This document shows positions 34,001-44,877 of a DNA stretch of 64,000 nt, in pieces (the stretch's first letter is position 1; each line of letters begins with the position of its first letter). Source of the stretch: Icerya purchasi (lineage: Eukaryota > Arthropoda > Insecta > Hemiptera > Monophlebidae). Under the pieces are notes generated by a model, which was not told where the DNA came from, did not search any database, and was given only the letters and a program-made list of their open reading frames with translations. The position numbers and the translations under genes were made by a program. The DNA is taken from assembly GCA_039619475.1 (NCBI GenBank), contig CM077116.1, forward strand, positions 33,119,183 to 33,183,182, in the 5' to 3' direction.

Positions 34001-34493
34001 TTAGTTGACCGTCGAATTTCGGCACAGGAATGTCCGGTAACTTTGCACCGGTTTGATAGTTCGCATCCACCGTGGTGATCGATGTGTTAAACGATTGCCG
34101 GAGTACACCCGATTGATTTAGTCGCTCCTTCATGGCATACATGCTTCCGCGAGCTTGCGAGTACGATATTTCTATTTCGAGCTTATCTTTTGAGATATCT
34201 TGCTCAAGTTTTAATACTTGTTCGGGTGTTAGATCGTTTTTCCGGTCTAACAGATCGAGAAGCTTTTGGTCGATCTCGTCCAGGTTCGTCATATATTCCT
34301 TCCATGTTTCGAGATAGGATTGGATTCGCTGGACGAGTTCGGACGAAGGGTTTTCTTCTAATGCCTCCTTGACATTGGCCTGAATTTGGGTCAAAGACCG
34401 GATCGCGAGTCGCTTGCTCCGATGTAACTTTGACTCCACTGATTCGAGAGATGGCTGCACTTGCGTAGACATCTTGCGAGATTTCGGGTACAA
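30840..34493 (-). pseudogene. BEL Gag-Protease-RT-RNase H polyprotein (3' end frameshifted)
   Basis: 1217 codons. Gag helical region (~residues 1-330, DUF1759-like), three Cys/His knuckles (CTLCNQGH, CSNCLRVGH and CRKCGIDH, ~residues 368-430), DUF1758-like protease (ALIDSCSQVNLV, ~residues 482-493, where most families have DSGS), RT (AFSADVTKMY and FYMDDLLSGAD near 31842-31856), Pao domain (GFVGPVLIRGKILLQDLW) and RNase H (VGFSDASERAYGAVVY, IPRLELLGAVL, YCDSTIVL). An eight-base deletion near 30980 throws the frame off before integrase, so residues after WSYV are not native. RT and RNase H residues appear intact. It would act in cytoplasmic virus-like particles. Confidence 0.9.
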
Positions 34494-34782
34494 TGTTTAC
34501 AGTAGACAACAGCAACAATCGGATTACGGGAACGAGATAACACGAAGATAACGTGATAACTCCGAGCTTCGAGAGTATCGAGAATAGAGTGCGCGAAAGG
34601 TTGCGAGAACGTAGCTATCGGCTGTAATGGCCGAACGGAAGCTAGTCGAGCGAGATAACGGGAATGTACTTACGAGTTGAGACGGTGAAATCCATAAGGT
34701 ATACGAGAGAACACTTTCACGCACTGACGAGAAAATTAACGAGAAATCGCGAAAAAACTAGGTTACCGGAATCTACATCAGA

Positions 34783-34804
34783 ATCCGGCCCGGAGGACCA
34801 AAAC
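34783..34804 (-). promoter_or_regulatory. BEL primer-binding site region
   Basis: Directly inside the 5' LTR the minus strand reads GTTTTGGTCCTCCGGGCC then GGAT. TGGTCCTCCGGGCCGG would pair with the CCA end of a tRNA. This TTTGGTCC...CCGGAT context is typical of BEL/Pao leaders; the tRNA species is not determined. Confidence 0.6.
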
Positions 34805-35135
34805 TGTTAGAGTGAGTTATTTAAGTGGACTGTATTTAAAAGAATTAACAAACGAGAAGTATAAAATGTACTTTATTAAATCGTTAACATAACTTGGAAG
34901 AACCACAACGAACAACGTACAAACAGAAACTAAAACGTTAATGCATTCCGAGATCTGAATACAACAATACATGGCGATAAGATAAAACTATTTCGAGCGG
35001 TAACCGGTTTTTTTATGCTAGTTACGGCATCGGGTTTTTACACTATTTACAAATCGGGCGATAATCGGGTTTTTCCGCTGTTTATAGCTTAGGCGGATCG
35101 GGTTTTTACGCAGCTCCTCTAATAAGAGCCTAACA
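34805..35135 (-). repeat. BEL 5' LTR (right copy)
   Basis: 331 bases with the same TGTTAG/CTAACA tips as the left LTR. It should hold the element's promoter for minus-strand transcription. It is followed by the AATAG target duplication at 35136-35140. Confidence 0.95.
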
Positions 35136-35140
35136 AATAG

Positions 35141-35560
35141 AAATATGAAAACTAAGCTTGGGTCCCGCGAATTCTGCGAAGAGAGAAAGCTGAAGCTATG
35201 ATTGGTAAAATGGAAAATTAACAGAACTCAATAGTCAAGTTTCCGACAATTAGGCAATGTCTGTATTGTGCAGATCAAGCAGGTTCCCTAAGACTTGTTT
35301 GTTTGCTTGAATGCTATCGCAGATCCACTGGAGAATGTGAGAAACCGCATATTACAGCAGAAAAATTCGAATACCATAATCTTTTTCATCTTCTGCTGTG
35401 TACTCGTTCAAGGTATTGTCGACTTCATAAGCGTTAGTTTACTTTACAGTTACGACAAACAGGAGTTGGAGATAGTTGCTTGCATTCGAAGAAGGGATGT
35501 TTTTGCGCACAGTGAGAACAAATTTGGTGTAAACTTCAACAATGTCGGAACAAAAAGCAC
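35141..35560 (-). mobile_element. Antisense family F LINE, right part: endonuclease start and ORF1 zinc knuckle
   Basis: Minus-strand reading near 35335 gives LQWICDSIQAN and, after a frame change, QVLGNLLDLHNTDIA, matching LQWNCRSLRAN...LEGILDSSSIHI at 36.95 kb. Between 35340 and 35560 a frame reads CSHCAQKHPFFEC and CRNC, a CCHC-type knuckle as expected for the C-terminus of ORF1. This joins, without the BEL, to 28069 and below as one broken LINE. Confidence 0.65.
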
Positions 35561-35970
35561 TTAGTGTATTATCGTAATGTAAAAAATTATTTTATCTTGT
35601 TTTTCATTTAGTGATTTAATTTTTTACAAATAATATACCCGAGCAAAGTATAATATAGTATAGCATATTTCTAGTGAGCGGGATTTTTTAATTTTACTAA
35701 TAAAATTAATTATTTTGAATAAATAATTTCAGCATACGAGTTGCTTAATTGCATTTGACAAAATCTCCCGAAATAAGTGTGGAATATTTCTTTATCGATG
35801 TCGATAGGATAAAAATAAAATCTAATTATCATTAAGATTCTGAATGAGCAAGTTTCTCATTTATAAAAACATACTATCGTTTATATTTTGAATAATACAC
35901 ACAATACAAGAATATAAATTAGTAACATATAAATAATGCAAAAATTGTAATACATATCACATTTAGAATT

Positions 35971-36935
35971 TTGATTATTCTTTTAAACCTAAGCCTCAAT
36001 TCCCCTCTTTCTTCTAACCAACTTCCCTCCACCTCCAATGACTGGGCACTAAATCTTCCTCTTAATTTAAATAATAATTCCGGTTTTCCTAGCATCAATG
36101 TTCCCTCCGCTTCAGTCTCCAATCATTCCGCACCTGTTTCTTCTTCTACAACTTTACTTTCCCCTTTTGCTAATTTAGCAACTGAAATTATTGATCTGCT
36201 TTCTTTCCACAACATTGTATCCTCGTCTAACTTCGTCTCTTCACTTTTCTCCTTCCTGTCCAGTAATTTATGCGGTGATTAACTTCTCTCTTAATTTCCT
36301 TCTTCATACTCCTTTTATACTTGTCACCGTTATGCAGAACGCTGTTGAAAGATGGTTTAAGTCATCTGCTCTCAGTGGCTCAGTGCAAAGTTTTCAACTT
36401 CCTTTTGAAATCCTTTCGATTTTTTTCTTTAAGAATTATAAGATATATGGAATCGGTTCATTTTAACCAGTATTCCAATGCAGTTGATGTTTCTCTTCCT
36501 ACCGTTCATCCTGGTTATTTTAGAGAAACGCTTTGGGGGGTAATAAAACCTACAGGCCCAAGAAACGTTTCCGTAATCGTTCCTTTGGTCAGCCACAGTC
36601 TGTTGCCCTGGTTCTTTATTTCTACATGTTGCATGTCGACTGAGCATAGCTTCATTTACATAACATTTTTACATAATGATGGGATGCATAAAACGTTCTG
36701 TTGTTCCGGTGGAACGTTTTTCTGCATGTTCTGCCTTCAATTACTATTATTATTTATCTATGCTTATTTCCTTGACATTTCGCCTTATTGCCGCAGATTC
36801 AATCTTACTTCTTTGTCTTATTCCACTACCTCCGCATTTAACTCCTTCTTTTGTAGCTCCCCTCATACTCCTCTCTTCATTCCCTTCTTGGTCGGCGAGC
36901 AAGAATTCTCTTCCTGCTGTTTTCCACGAGTTTAA
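35971..36935 (+). pseudogene. Family F ORF1 remnant
   Basis: A Ser/Asn/Pro-rich start (frame 35971-36282: PLSSNQLPSTSNDW...SSSTTLLSPF) followed by shorter overlapping frames to the endonuclease start. Low-complexity N-terminus and position fit the Gag-like RNA-binding ORF1 of a LINE. Clear zinc knuckles are not readable in this copy. Confidence 0.5.
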
Positions 36936-37890
36936 TATTCTCCAGTGGAACTGTCGTAGTCTGAGAGCCAACCAATAGACATTGGAGGGAATACTTGACT
37001 CCTCTTCTATCCATATTGTTTTCTTATTTGAAACCTGGTTTACGGAATCCTCTAATATTCGTGGCTTCACAGCAATCCGCTCTGATCGTGTTGATGGCTA
37101 TAGTGGCGCTGCCATTCTCATAAGAAATTATATCTTCTTTATCCCCCACGACCATTCTTCTTACTTTTCTTCTGATCTATATTGATTCAACCTAGTCCAT
37201 GTTTCGATTCCAAATATTCACCTTCAGCCTGTTCACATATTTTCTGTATACACTCCTCTTAATTTTGATCTTAATAATTTCCGCTTATCCTCACTCTCTT
37301 CCCTTCATTGTCGGGGGTGACTGGAATGCTCACTCTTCTCTTTGGGACTCTGCGCGTCATAACAGGAATGGCTATGTTCTAGAAAACTTTATTCTCGGTA
37401 ACAATTTTGTCCTTCTGAATGATAACTCTCCTACTATTTATAGATGCGCTTTCTCATCCACTGTGTCGATCTGTCCTTTACCTCTTCACACTTTGGTCTT
37501 CGCTGTTGTTGGAGAACTCTTGAAGGTACCTTCGGCAGCGATCATGTTCCAATTGTTCTCTCTTTTCGCCATCTCCTTCCTTCTCCTCCTCCTGATTATT
37601 CTATACCCGTTCTCGCTCCTAAATTGTCTCTAAACAAGGTTAACTGGGAGGAATTCCGTTCTAATTTTGACCTATCTCTTCCTTACATACAAACCCTCGC
37701 TGATCCTATCCAACAATATAACGTTTTCTCTGATTCCATTTTTTCTGCTCTGGACGTTTCCTCTCCACTAATTCATCATTCCAAAAGAAATTACCACCTT
37801 CAGGCTTCCTCACTTTGGTGGAACAAAGATTGTACAAATGCCGTTAAAAACAATGTTTCTTCATTTAGACTCTTCCGGTTTTGTTTCTAA
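36935..37890 (+). pseudogene. Family F endonuclease and linker
   Basis: Motifs in order: NILQWNCRSLRANQ (36939-36980), VFLFETWF (37018-37040), GGDWNAHSSLWD (37312-37350), FGSDHVPIV near 37530-37560, and the linker ASSLWWNKDCTNAV (37805-37850). They fall in three frames with stops at 36978, 37183 and elsewhere. The catalytic-site motifs of an APE-type endonuclease are all recognisable. Confidence 0.75.
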
Positions 37891-38216
37891 CTTTATGGCT
37901 CATAAAAAGGCTAATGCCAAGGCTAGATCCATCCTCAAAATATCCAAATGAAATTCATAGAGAAATTTTTGTTCATCGTTTTCTAGATCTACCTCAATTT
38001 CCCATATTTGAAAGTTGGCTAAAGCTTTTCGTTCTTCTGGTTCGAAACGTCTATCATATTATAAACCTTCATTCAGATAGACTCACTACTTTTCTTGATT
38101 GTGTTGCTCCCTGCTATGTGCCTTCCCTTAAGGAATCTTGAATTTTTTTCCTTCCTATCTCAAATTCTTCCCACTTCCTTTCTTCTAGCTTCAACAGAAA
38201 TGAACTTCGTGCTTCC

Positions 38217-39420
38217 TTGATTAATACTTCTAATTCTAACCCTGGTATAGATGGCATTTCATTCCGTGTCCTTAAGAACCTTTCCGAATCATCACTTAAA
38301 ACCCTTTTGTCAATCTACAATTCTTTTCTGCAAATCTCCGCAACTCCTCTGCTTTGGAACTCTTTTATTATTATTCTTATTCCTAAGAAGAATCCCAATT
38401 CTTTTCATCCTATTTCTCTAGCTTCTTGTTTAAGAAAACTTTTCGTACGTGTCGTCGCGATATCCTAGTTGCTAGAGCGCTTGACTTCCGTTGCGGAGGT
38501 CACGGGTTCGATTCCGGGCGACGACAGAATTTATTATAAAGAATTAAAATTAAAATATTCGCTAATAATCACGTGGAAGGCAATGGCAAACCACCACGTA
38601 CAACATCATATGCGCGCTCGGTTCAGCACACAGCAGACACACACAGGGACTGCACTTGTAGCGCAATAACAAGCAGCACTATCAGTTCCACATGTAGTCT
38701 TGCGTGTATACACCTGCGTTGCGTGTTATAATTGCATGGTACACAACCTGTAATATCGGTACAGCTAAAAGTGTACGAACAGGTTGCGCCAACACGCTAT
38801 GTAGCGTACGGCATCTAAAGGAAAAAGAAGATGATTAATAAACGCCTTATCTGGTGGCTAGAAGATAATAATATTCTTCCTGATAACATGTTTGGTTTCC
38901 GCCCTGGCCTTGGTGCTTCTTATTGCATATCCCTTTTTCTTTCTGATATCTATAAATCTCTCATCCACAAAAAATTTACTATCTCTGCGTTCGTTGATGC
39001 ACCTCAGCTTTTAATATGGTCCACCTTCCTTCTCTACAGAATAAAATGCTTCACATTAATATTCCTCTTGAGTTTACATCTTTAATTATCAATCTGTTTC
39101 AGAACTGAACTATCCATCTTTCTACCTCTTTCTTTTCTGATTCCAGGACAGTTTTTCGAGGTCTTCTGCAGGGATCGTGCCTTAGTCCTACCCTTTTTAA
39201 CATTTACTTCCTTAGTCTTTCTTCTCTTTTCATTTCATCTAGTTCGCTATTTTTTGCCGACGATATTCTCGTTTATTCTTCTTCTGATGATCTGTATTCT
39301 GCTAATGAGGAGCTTAATAACTCCCTTGTTGTTTTAGAAAATTCTTTATCCTCTCGTCACCTTTCTATTTCCCCTGAGAAGTCTGTCTGTATCATTTTTA
39401 CATTTCGTCCTTGATCGTTC
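38217..39420 (+). pseudogene. Family F reverse transcriptase, split by a SINE
   Basis: 38217-38445 carries NPGIDGISFRVLKNL and PISLASCLRKLF. After the SINE, 38831-39085 carries INKRLIWWLEDNNILPDNMFGFRPG and AFVDAPQ (motif A damaged; the usual FxDxxxAFD is lost). 39140-39290 carries FRGLLQGSCLSPTLFNIY and FFADDILVYSS, so the YxDD-type catalytic pair survives. Several frameshifts separate the blocks. Confidence 0.75.
38451..38815 (+). mobile_element. tRNA-derived SINE inserted in family F
   Basis: The head 38451-38525 has a tRNA shape: GTCGTCG at 38451-38457 pairs perfectly with CGACGAC at 38519-38525, and a B box GGGTTCGATTCC lies at 38504-38515. The anticodon and T stems are imperfect, so it is not a working tRNA. 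The body contains GGCAATGGCAAACCACCAC at 38579-38597, a central motif seen in many arthropod SINEs. The 3' end is near 38800-38825, where family F coding resumes at 38825-38831. Confidence 0.7.
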
Positions 39421-39554
39421 CTTGGTTAACATTCCTTTGCTCACTTCTTCCTCCTACCTCAGCGTAATTCTTAATAGTGCTCTATCCTTTCATGATCATA
39501 TTAACTATCTCTACGCATCTGCTCCCAAAAGACTGAATTTTTTATATTCTACTC

Positions 39555-39824
39555 ATGCTGTATAGATTCATTATGCTTTCTAAATTTGACTATTGTTCTT
39601 TTTTTTATGCCGGTGTTTTCATTTCCTTTCTGGTCAAACTTGATTGCATCCATGCCCTGAATTCTTCTCTAATTCCAGCTTTTTTGGCCGAAACTGGCTT
39701 CGCTCATCTTTGTATTCGAAGACTTCACCTTGTTGAAAAGTTCATGATTAGACGTCTGCAGATCTCTCTTTCCAAACTCATGAATTCTTATCAATATATC
39801 CGGGTCGCGTTTTTTTCCTCGTAA
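39555..39824 (+). pseudogene. Family F RT thumb region
   Basis: YRFIMLSKFDYCSFFYAGV followed by HALNSSLIPAFLAETGFAHL, the segment between RT and RNase H. It is directly comparable with LRALNSTPIPAILAEPNVKP in the antisense copy at 22.7 kb. Confidence 0.7.
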
Positions 39825-40039
39825 GATTCAAATTCTTTCTCTTATCTCTTCTCGATTCGTTCCACTTTCTCACTTCGTCCTCTCCCAGAACAAATCTCCA
39901 TACTTTACCTATAACTTTTCTGAATTGTCTCATTCCCCTAAGATAATTCTCTTTACCTTCTAACATTAAATCTCTTCCTCGCCCTGCTATTCACGAAGAA
40001 TTTAACCACACTCTTTTTTCACTATTTCCTGCTCATATC

Positions 40040-40924
40040 ATGATTTTTACAAACGGCACGAAATCTGCTTCGGGGGTCGGTGCCGCTTTTATTCTTCCTG
40101 CCCTCAACTATTCTGAGTCATTTCAACTTCCCTCCTTTTCTTCTGTCTTCCTAGCTGAATCCATGGCTATTTTGCGTGCGGTCCTTTTTACATCTTCAAC
40201 TTCCAATTTAGTGAATTTCCTTCTATGCGCCGACTCGAAAAGCGTTTTAGTAGCTATCACGTCTCCTTTCCTTGGACCCTCTTCCTGTCCTATTATTCTT
40301 TATATTTGTTCCTTAATTTACAATTTATTAGCTTTCCGTTCTATCCATATTGACCTGCTTTGGATTCCTGGCCACTGTGGTGCCGGTAACGATCTTCCTA
40401 ACTCACTAGCATGCTCGGCCGCAGTAAATAGTCGTTTCACAGGCAAATTTCCTTCCCAAAGTCTTTACTCTCTCTCTTTCCGTTCTCACCGTGACTTTTG
40501 GACTGATCTCTGCCCGTCTTTTTTCTCCAACCCTGACTCCTTTTACCTTGCCTTACAGCCTTCCTCATTCTTTTCTCCTTGGTCTAACAATTTTCCCAGT
40601 ATCAGCCGTTCTGTCACTTCTTCCATAGTTCTCCTTCGTTTTAATCATAGTCTGTTCCCGGCTTCTCTTTTCCGCTTTGCTCTTGTTCAATCTCCTTTGT
40701 GTCCCTTTCATCCTCCTACCTTAAATGTTATCTGTAACACAAACCATGTACTATTTAAATGTTCCTTTATTTCCTCAGAACGCGCGATCTTTTATTCCAA
40801 TTTGCTTGGTCTTGGCCTCCCTACTTCTTACAGTGCCCTCTACATTCTCGCTTTTCCATCTCCTTCTGTTGTTCCTTTGTTAGCTGCCTTAATTTCTTCT
40901 GTGTCTAATCGTTTCTTGATATAA
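40040..40924 (+). pseudogene. Family F RNase H and C-terminal domain (294 codons open)
   Basis: Frame with IFTNGTKSASG (the first RNase H Asp replaced by Asn), FLAESMAILRAV (Glu), LLCADSKSVLVAI (Asp) and LLWIPGHCGAGNDLPNSLA (the last Asp region also changed to Asn). The tail PLCPFHPP...CNTNHVLFKCS and FPSPSVVPLL is the family F C-terminus. The frame is open but two catalytic acidic residues are lost, so RNase H should be inactive. Confidence 0.8.
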
Positions 40925-41099
40925 CCTGTCGCTCCCTATGTCTTTCTATTCTTCTAGTCATTTTTGTTGAGTAAGTGTCCTGTGCTAACGTGCTCATAAA
41001 AAAAAAAAAAAAAAAAAAAAAAATTGAAATTGAATTTTGTAATGAAACAGAAAAAGCGTATAACGGAAACGATTAACAATTTTTTTTTCCATTAAACAT

Positions 41100-41400
41100 T
41101 TGGTATCACTGTGCTAATTCACTTCCCTTGCATTCCATATTATCCTCATTCGGCTGCCTGAACGTTCGAAAATTTCCAAATAAAATAAAATAAAAAGGGA
41201 AACATTGAACGAACGTCTGGAAATCACCCCCTGCACTCCGTGAACCGGTTGCCGGAATGTTGAAATATTTTCACTAAAAATGAACAAATAATAAAAAAAC
41301 ATCGAATAAACGGCTGAAAATCGCCCCCTGCACCCCGCGTCATCCTCATTCAGCTGCTGGAACGTTCAAAAATTTTCGTTAGAACTGCGGTCGCACTGCA
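41100..41400. repeat. Degenerate ~100-bp tandem repeats
   Basis: Three diverged units share CCCCTGCA(C/T)(C/T)CCG then (TCATCCTCATT)CGGCTGC(C)GGAACGTT(C/G)AAAA and AATAAA...CGAACGTCTGGAAATC. They start near 41127, 41227 and 41322. Confidence 0.6.
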
Positions 41401-42690
41401 GAAACCCCCTCCTCAGCAGTACACCCGCCCATTTAGTGGCTAATATTGTGTACTTCGCATCAACGGGTGACAAAAATTGAAAAAGCTACTTCTCGAGAAA
41501 TTTTGTGTCCTTGGGAAGATGATAGTCAATAGCAAATATCTTACCTTTTTTATTACGGATATGTTGAAGTACCTTCAGACACTTCAAAAAGAATACGTCT
41601 GCAATCAGTGGAAACACTCATTGATATAGAGCTTTTCAACGGAGAATGAACCTTATCCTGGTGGATTTTGAGAGCAGTTGTTTAAAAATAATGATAATGA
41701 AGAAGGTGAACTTGTTTTCGATTTAGCAATTCCAGAGAAATTACGTGTTTTAACCCATTGGTTCCTATTAAAAGGTGTTGGTCGTCTTTAGTAAGGGCGG
41801 AAATAATATTATTAAGCTGCAATGATTCCTCTCTGAAATATTACATGAGGATTAAATAAATATTTTAAATTGCCAAAATAAATTCACCGTTGAAAAAAAT
41901 GAATAGAAATGATGCACGCAGCCATGTGGAATATTTATTTGGAAGAAATGGTTTCTTCTTTTACCGACGATCCTGTAAATATATTTTCTGCTGTGAACCT
42001 CCTGTCAAAGAGCTAAATGATCCGACAGCAAAATTGCACCATTACTAAGCTCCATTCGATATCTTACAAACTGGTGCAATCTTATATTTTTTTGACACCT
42101 CATAATGTTAGGCTGGAAAGAACACAATATCAGTGCACATAACACTGAACTTGTGAATAAGCAGTCAAATTATTCATGAAACACTTTAAATCCTAGAACG
42201 TGTATTGTTGGCAATAGCGTAATAACAGTACTTTACGATGCTAGGCCTTCTATAGAAAAATGTTTAAAAATCTTGGAAAGAAGACGAAAATTTCCATTTG
42301 AAGAAAATGTATATGATGGAGGAATATATAAAACACGTTTTCTAAAAATACTCGTAGTTACGCCCAATTTTAAGGTATACATGACTTTTCAATTATACAT
42401 TTAATTTTTAATTTTCTTTTATTTTCCATCTCATTTATATAAACAGGGGTAATCGACTATAACCATATCAGTTTTAGCATGGACGATGCGAACAACAAAT
42501 TGGAGCTTTGGAATACTCTCCAGAAATAGGAGGATCCGGGGGCCCTCCGCCAAGAAATTTTTGAAAAATTAGGAGTCAAACAGTGCAAATCTTGGTTATC
42601 TAATTATAATTTTGTTTTTAAATGGTTACTAAGATGGTATAGTTTTTCCAACATGTTTTACATTTTGTTGATGAATAAATTTAAAGAATA
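41401..42690 (+). pseudogene. Unidentified coding remnant, possibly with one intron
   Basis: I do not recognise a family. Short open stretches read NDARSHVEYLFGRNGFF (~41897-41950) and PSIEKCLKILERRRKFPFEENV followed by YDGG and TRFLKILVVTP (42214-42400, 65 codons open). AAG|GTATAC at about 42375 and TATAAACAG ending near 42446 could bound a ~72-base intron, after which DYNHISFSMDDANNKLELW and QEIFEKLGVKQCKSW follow with one stop. The mixed charged sequence looks protein-coding rather than random. It could be a decayed transposon or host pseudogene. Confidence 0.3.
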
Positions 42691-43290
42691 ACATTATTTA
42701 AATAATAATTTTATATTAAGCAAATGTACTAATAAGAAATAATTAGGTAATTGCGAGGTAATTGTTCGTTAAACGCTTATCACCTATGACATTTTTGTAT
42801 TCAGATATGTTACTCAAATGATGTTTATATTGATAAAGAAATAAAAATAAAGAAAAACCAAAGCTTCAAAACTTTTAGGAAAAAATATAGCGTTTGTCTC
42901 GTTTTTATTTTTTATAACACAATAATCTAAAATCGCAATTAAAAAAAAATCTAATTTTTGATTTTAGCTTGTTTATTTAATAAACTAAAAATCTTTAAAA
43001 TACACTCTTTTACTGTGTGTACAGTATAACAATCAAAATATTGAACCGCAAGAATCTAAATGTAACAAAAATCGTATGCCTTCTTAGTGGTTTAATCAAT
43101 TTATTAGAAATATGGAATAATCCCCTTGCTATCTAAACAAAACCAGTTTTTTATTTCTTCTCCTTTACACAGTCAAATATATCTCTCCTTGATTCACGAG
43201 TGGAAATAAACTTTTTTGCAACATTTTTTGTCTGTATTATGTTCAACTCAACATTAATTTGTGTCGGTGGCACATATTTGTGATGCACAC
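42691..43290. other. AT-rich DNA, no gene recognised
   Basis: I see nothing supported here. Confidence 0.4.
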
Positions 43291-43292
43291 TA

Positions 43293-43500
43293 TTAATATC
43301 GAAAAAGACAGATGAGTAAAGCCTTCACTTTTGATTTCGAGAACAGCCTGCGTTCATCGCCACTGATTATGCTTTCCATCCAATCGCGTCCTTTTGTCTT
43401 AGTTCGCGAAAGAAGATCTTCGCAGATGTTCAAATGCAACTGTTTTTGTTCTGCGGTCAACAGTTCGGGAACATCTTCGCACATAGTTTATACATGCTTA
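43293..43500 (-). pseudogene. Mariner-like transposase fragment
   Basis: The minus-strand frame reads CEDVPELLTAEQKQLHLNICEDLL then ISGDERRLF. The LTxxQKxxRxxICxDLL linker followed by xxGDExxxF (first catalytic Asp) is the mid part of a mariner transposase, from a different subfamily than the copy at 85-1063. The rest is absent; the DNA to the right is an AT-rich flank and the LINE tail. Confidence 0.6.
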
Positions 43501-43611
43501 AATCTTCATATAGTATCGTAGCGACTGTGTCCTTGTACATGTTTTTTTTTTTTTTTTTTTTTTTTTTTATGGCCCAGCTCGCGCCTTTTGACCATTAATC
43601 CTCGTTTCCAG

Positions 43612-44877
43612 TTATATTTCCATTTTCGTATCTTTTATATATTTATACAGACACTTACATTCATACGAATATGGCTGTTCTACAATTTCTAACACTGTCA
43701 GTGGCAATGTATACCGACTCGTCAATAGACACCTAATGAGGCTCCTTCTTTCCTCTTCATATTCTACGCACTGCCATACTAGATGCTCCAAACTTCCGAT
43801 TTCTCCGCAGTTTTCGCAGGCCTCATCATTTAATATACCCCATTGAAAAAGTTTATTCGTAGTCCGATAGTGTCCCACTCTTAATCTACTTATACACGTA
43901 ATATAATCTCTCTCTAAATCACAGTCAGAGAACCATGTTCGTCGGAAGTTGCCCCTATTAATCATATAATATTTTTTCCCTTTCTGTATACTACTTTCTT
44001 TATAATTCGCATTCCATCTTTCGTACATCCTATTTTTTATTTCCATCCGATACTCTTCCCAATTTAATTTGATTAGCTGCCTTCTACCGGTACGTGATCT
44101 AGTTAATGCGTCCGCCATTTCATTTCCCCATATCCCTGCATGCCCAGGTACCCATTTAAATTTAACCGTAACTTTTTGTCGATCTAATTTATATACTAAC
44201 CTAATCTTAGCTTCAATGTTATACATCTTCCTGGGGTTTATGTTACTTAATTTGCTTAATACCGCCAGAGAGTCCGAAACTATCAGAATTTTTTTTTTTC
44301 TATCCCTCCTCAATTGTTCCAGTGCCATTCCAATTGCGTATAGTTCCACCATAAATGATGATCCAACATATGCAAATTGTTGCACTCTTGACACATTTTT
44401 TCCTGGGTAATAGAATGCCGAGGCGTAATGTTCCTCTTTCCTGTCCACTGATCCATCTGTAAAAATTATTTCATAATCCCCGTAACTCTCGTATATCTTT
44501 TCATTAAATTGTACATTATTACTTTTGTTATCTAGTCTTTCGATGTCTTTTCCTATATCGACCTTCAGCGGTGTCCAACACTCCTCCCATTCCATACTAT
44601 ACATTTGAGACTTGAGGTTGCTTACTATGTTTAAGTGCCCCCATTCCTTATAACTGTTAATGAGCGGATTAAGAGGCCTATTTTCCCAATATCTGCATTG
44701 CTTAGAGTTGTTTGTACTATGTATATTTCCCATAATCGGGTGATGTCTCTGTTCTTTGATTTTTAGGAAAAAATTATCTGATATGTACCTCATGCGATAT
44801 TCTATCGGAGGTTCCGCTGTTTCTGCTAATATACAATGTGTTGGTGCCGACTTCATTGCTCCGAGACAAACTCTCAC
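43612..44877 (-). pseudogene. Element G RNase H and C-terminal domain (421 codons open)
   Basis: RVCLGAMKSAPTHCILAETAEPP (thumb end, residues 2-24), RNase H with IIFTDGSVDRK (~residue 137), SFMVELYAIGMAL (Glu), LIVSDSLAVLSKL (Asp) and KWVPGHAGIWGNEMADALT (His and Asp), all four acidic residues present. The C-terminus has RLRVGHYRTTNKL and CENCGEIGSLEHLVWQC (CxxC-H-C). It stops 43 bases before the poly-A tail. This was the 3' half of ORF2 before element H inserted. Confidence 0.85.

Larger units (their letters stand above)
28075..35135 (-). mobile_element. BEL/Pao LTR retrotransposon, 7.06 kb, minus orientation
   Basis: LTRs at 28075-28401 and 34805-35135 (TGTTAG...CTAACA) are nearly identical, differing by one base and a ~5-base indel, which suggests a recent insertion. 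A 5-bp target duplication AATAG lies at 28070-28074 and 35136-35140. The internal region encodes Gag (DUF1759-like), zinc knuckles, DUF1758-type aspartic protease, RT (YMDD), the Pao-specific domain, RNase H, integrase and DUF5641-like tail, the BEL/Pao order. It is inserted in an antisense family F LINE. A tandem triplication and an 8-base deletion break pol. Confidence 0.95.
35970..41023 (+). mobile_element. Family F LINE, longest copy (ORF1, EN, RT, RNase H, poly-A)
   Basis: A sense non-LTR element with ORF1 remnants (35971-36930), endonuclease (36935-37600), linker, RT (38217-39420), RNase H (40040-40430), C-terminal cluster (40690-40780), stop at 40922-40924 and an A26 tail (40998-41023). 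The coding strand is very rich in T and C, giving Ser/Phe/Leu-rich protein. A tRNA-derived SINE interrupts it near 38451-38815 and more than ten frame breaks are present. The RNase H places it in the I/R1/LOA group of LINEs; the exact clade is unclear. At least five other pieces of this family lie in the window. Confidence 0.85.

Noticed and set aside
35295..35564. Plus-strand 89-codon frame with hydrophobic stretch as a membrane protein
   Set aside because: It is the opposite strand of the family F ORF1 zinc knuckle and endonuclease start, which explains the sequence better.
38451..38525. A functional tRNA gene
   Set aside because: The acceptor stem and B box are good, but the anticodon arm does not pair and the T stem has mismatches. 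It is followed by a SINE body and lies inside a LINE.
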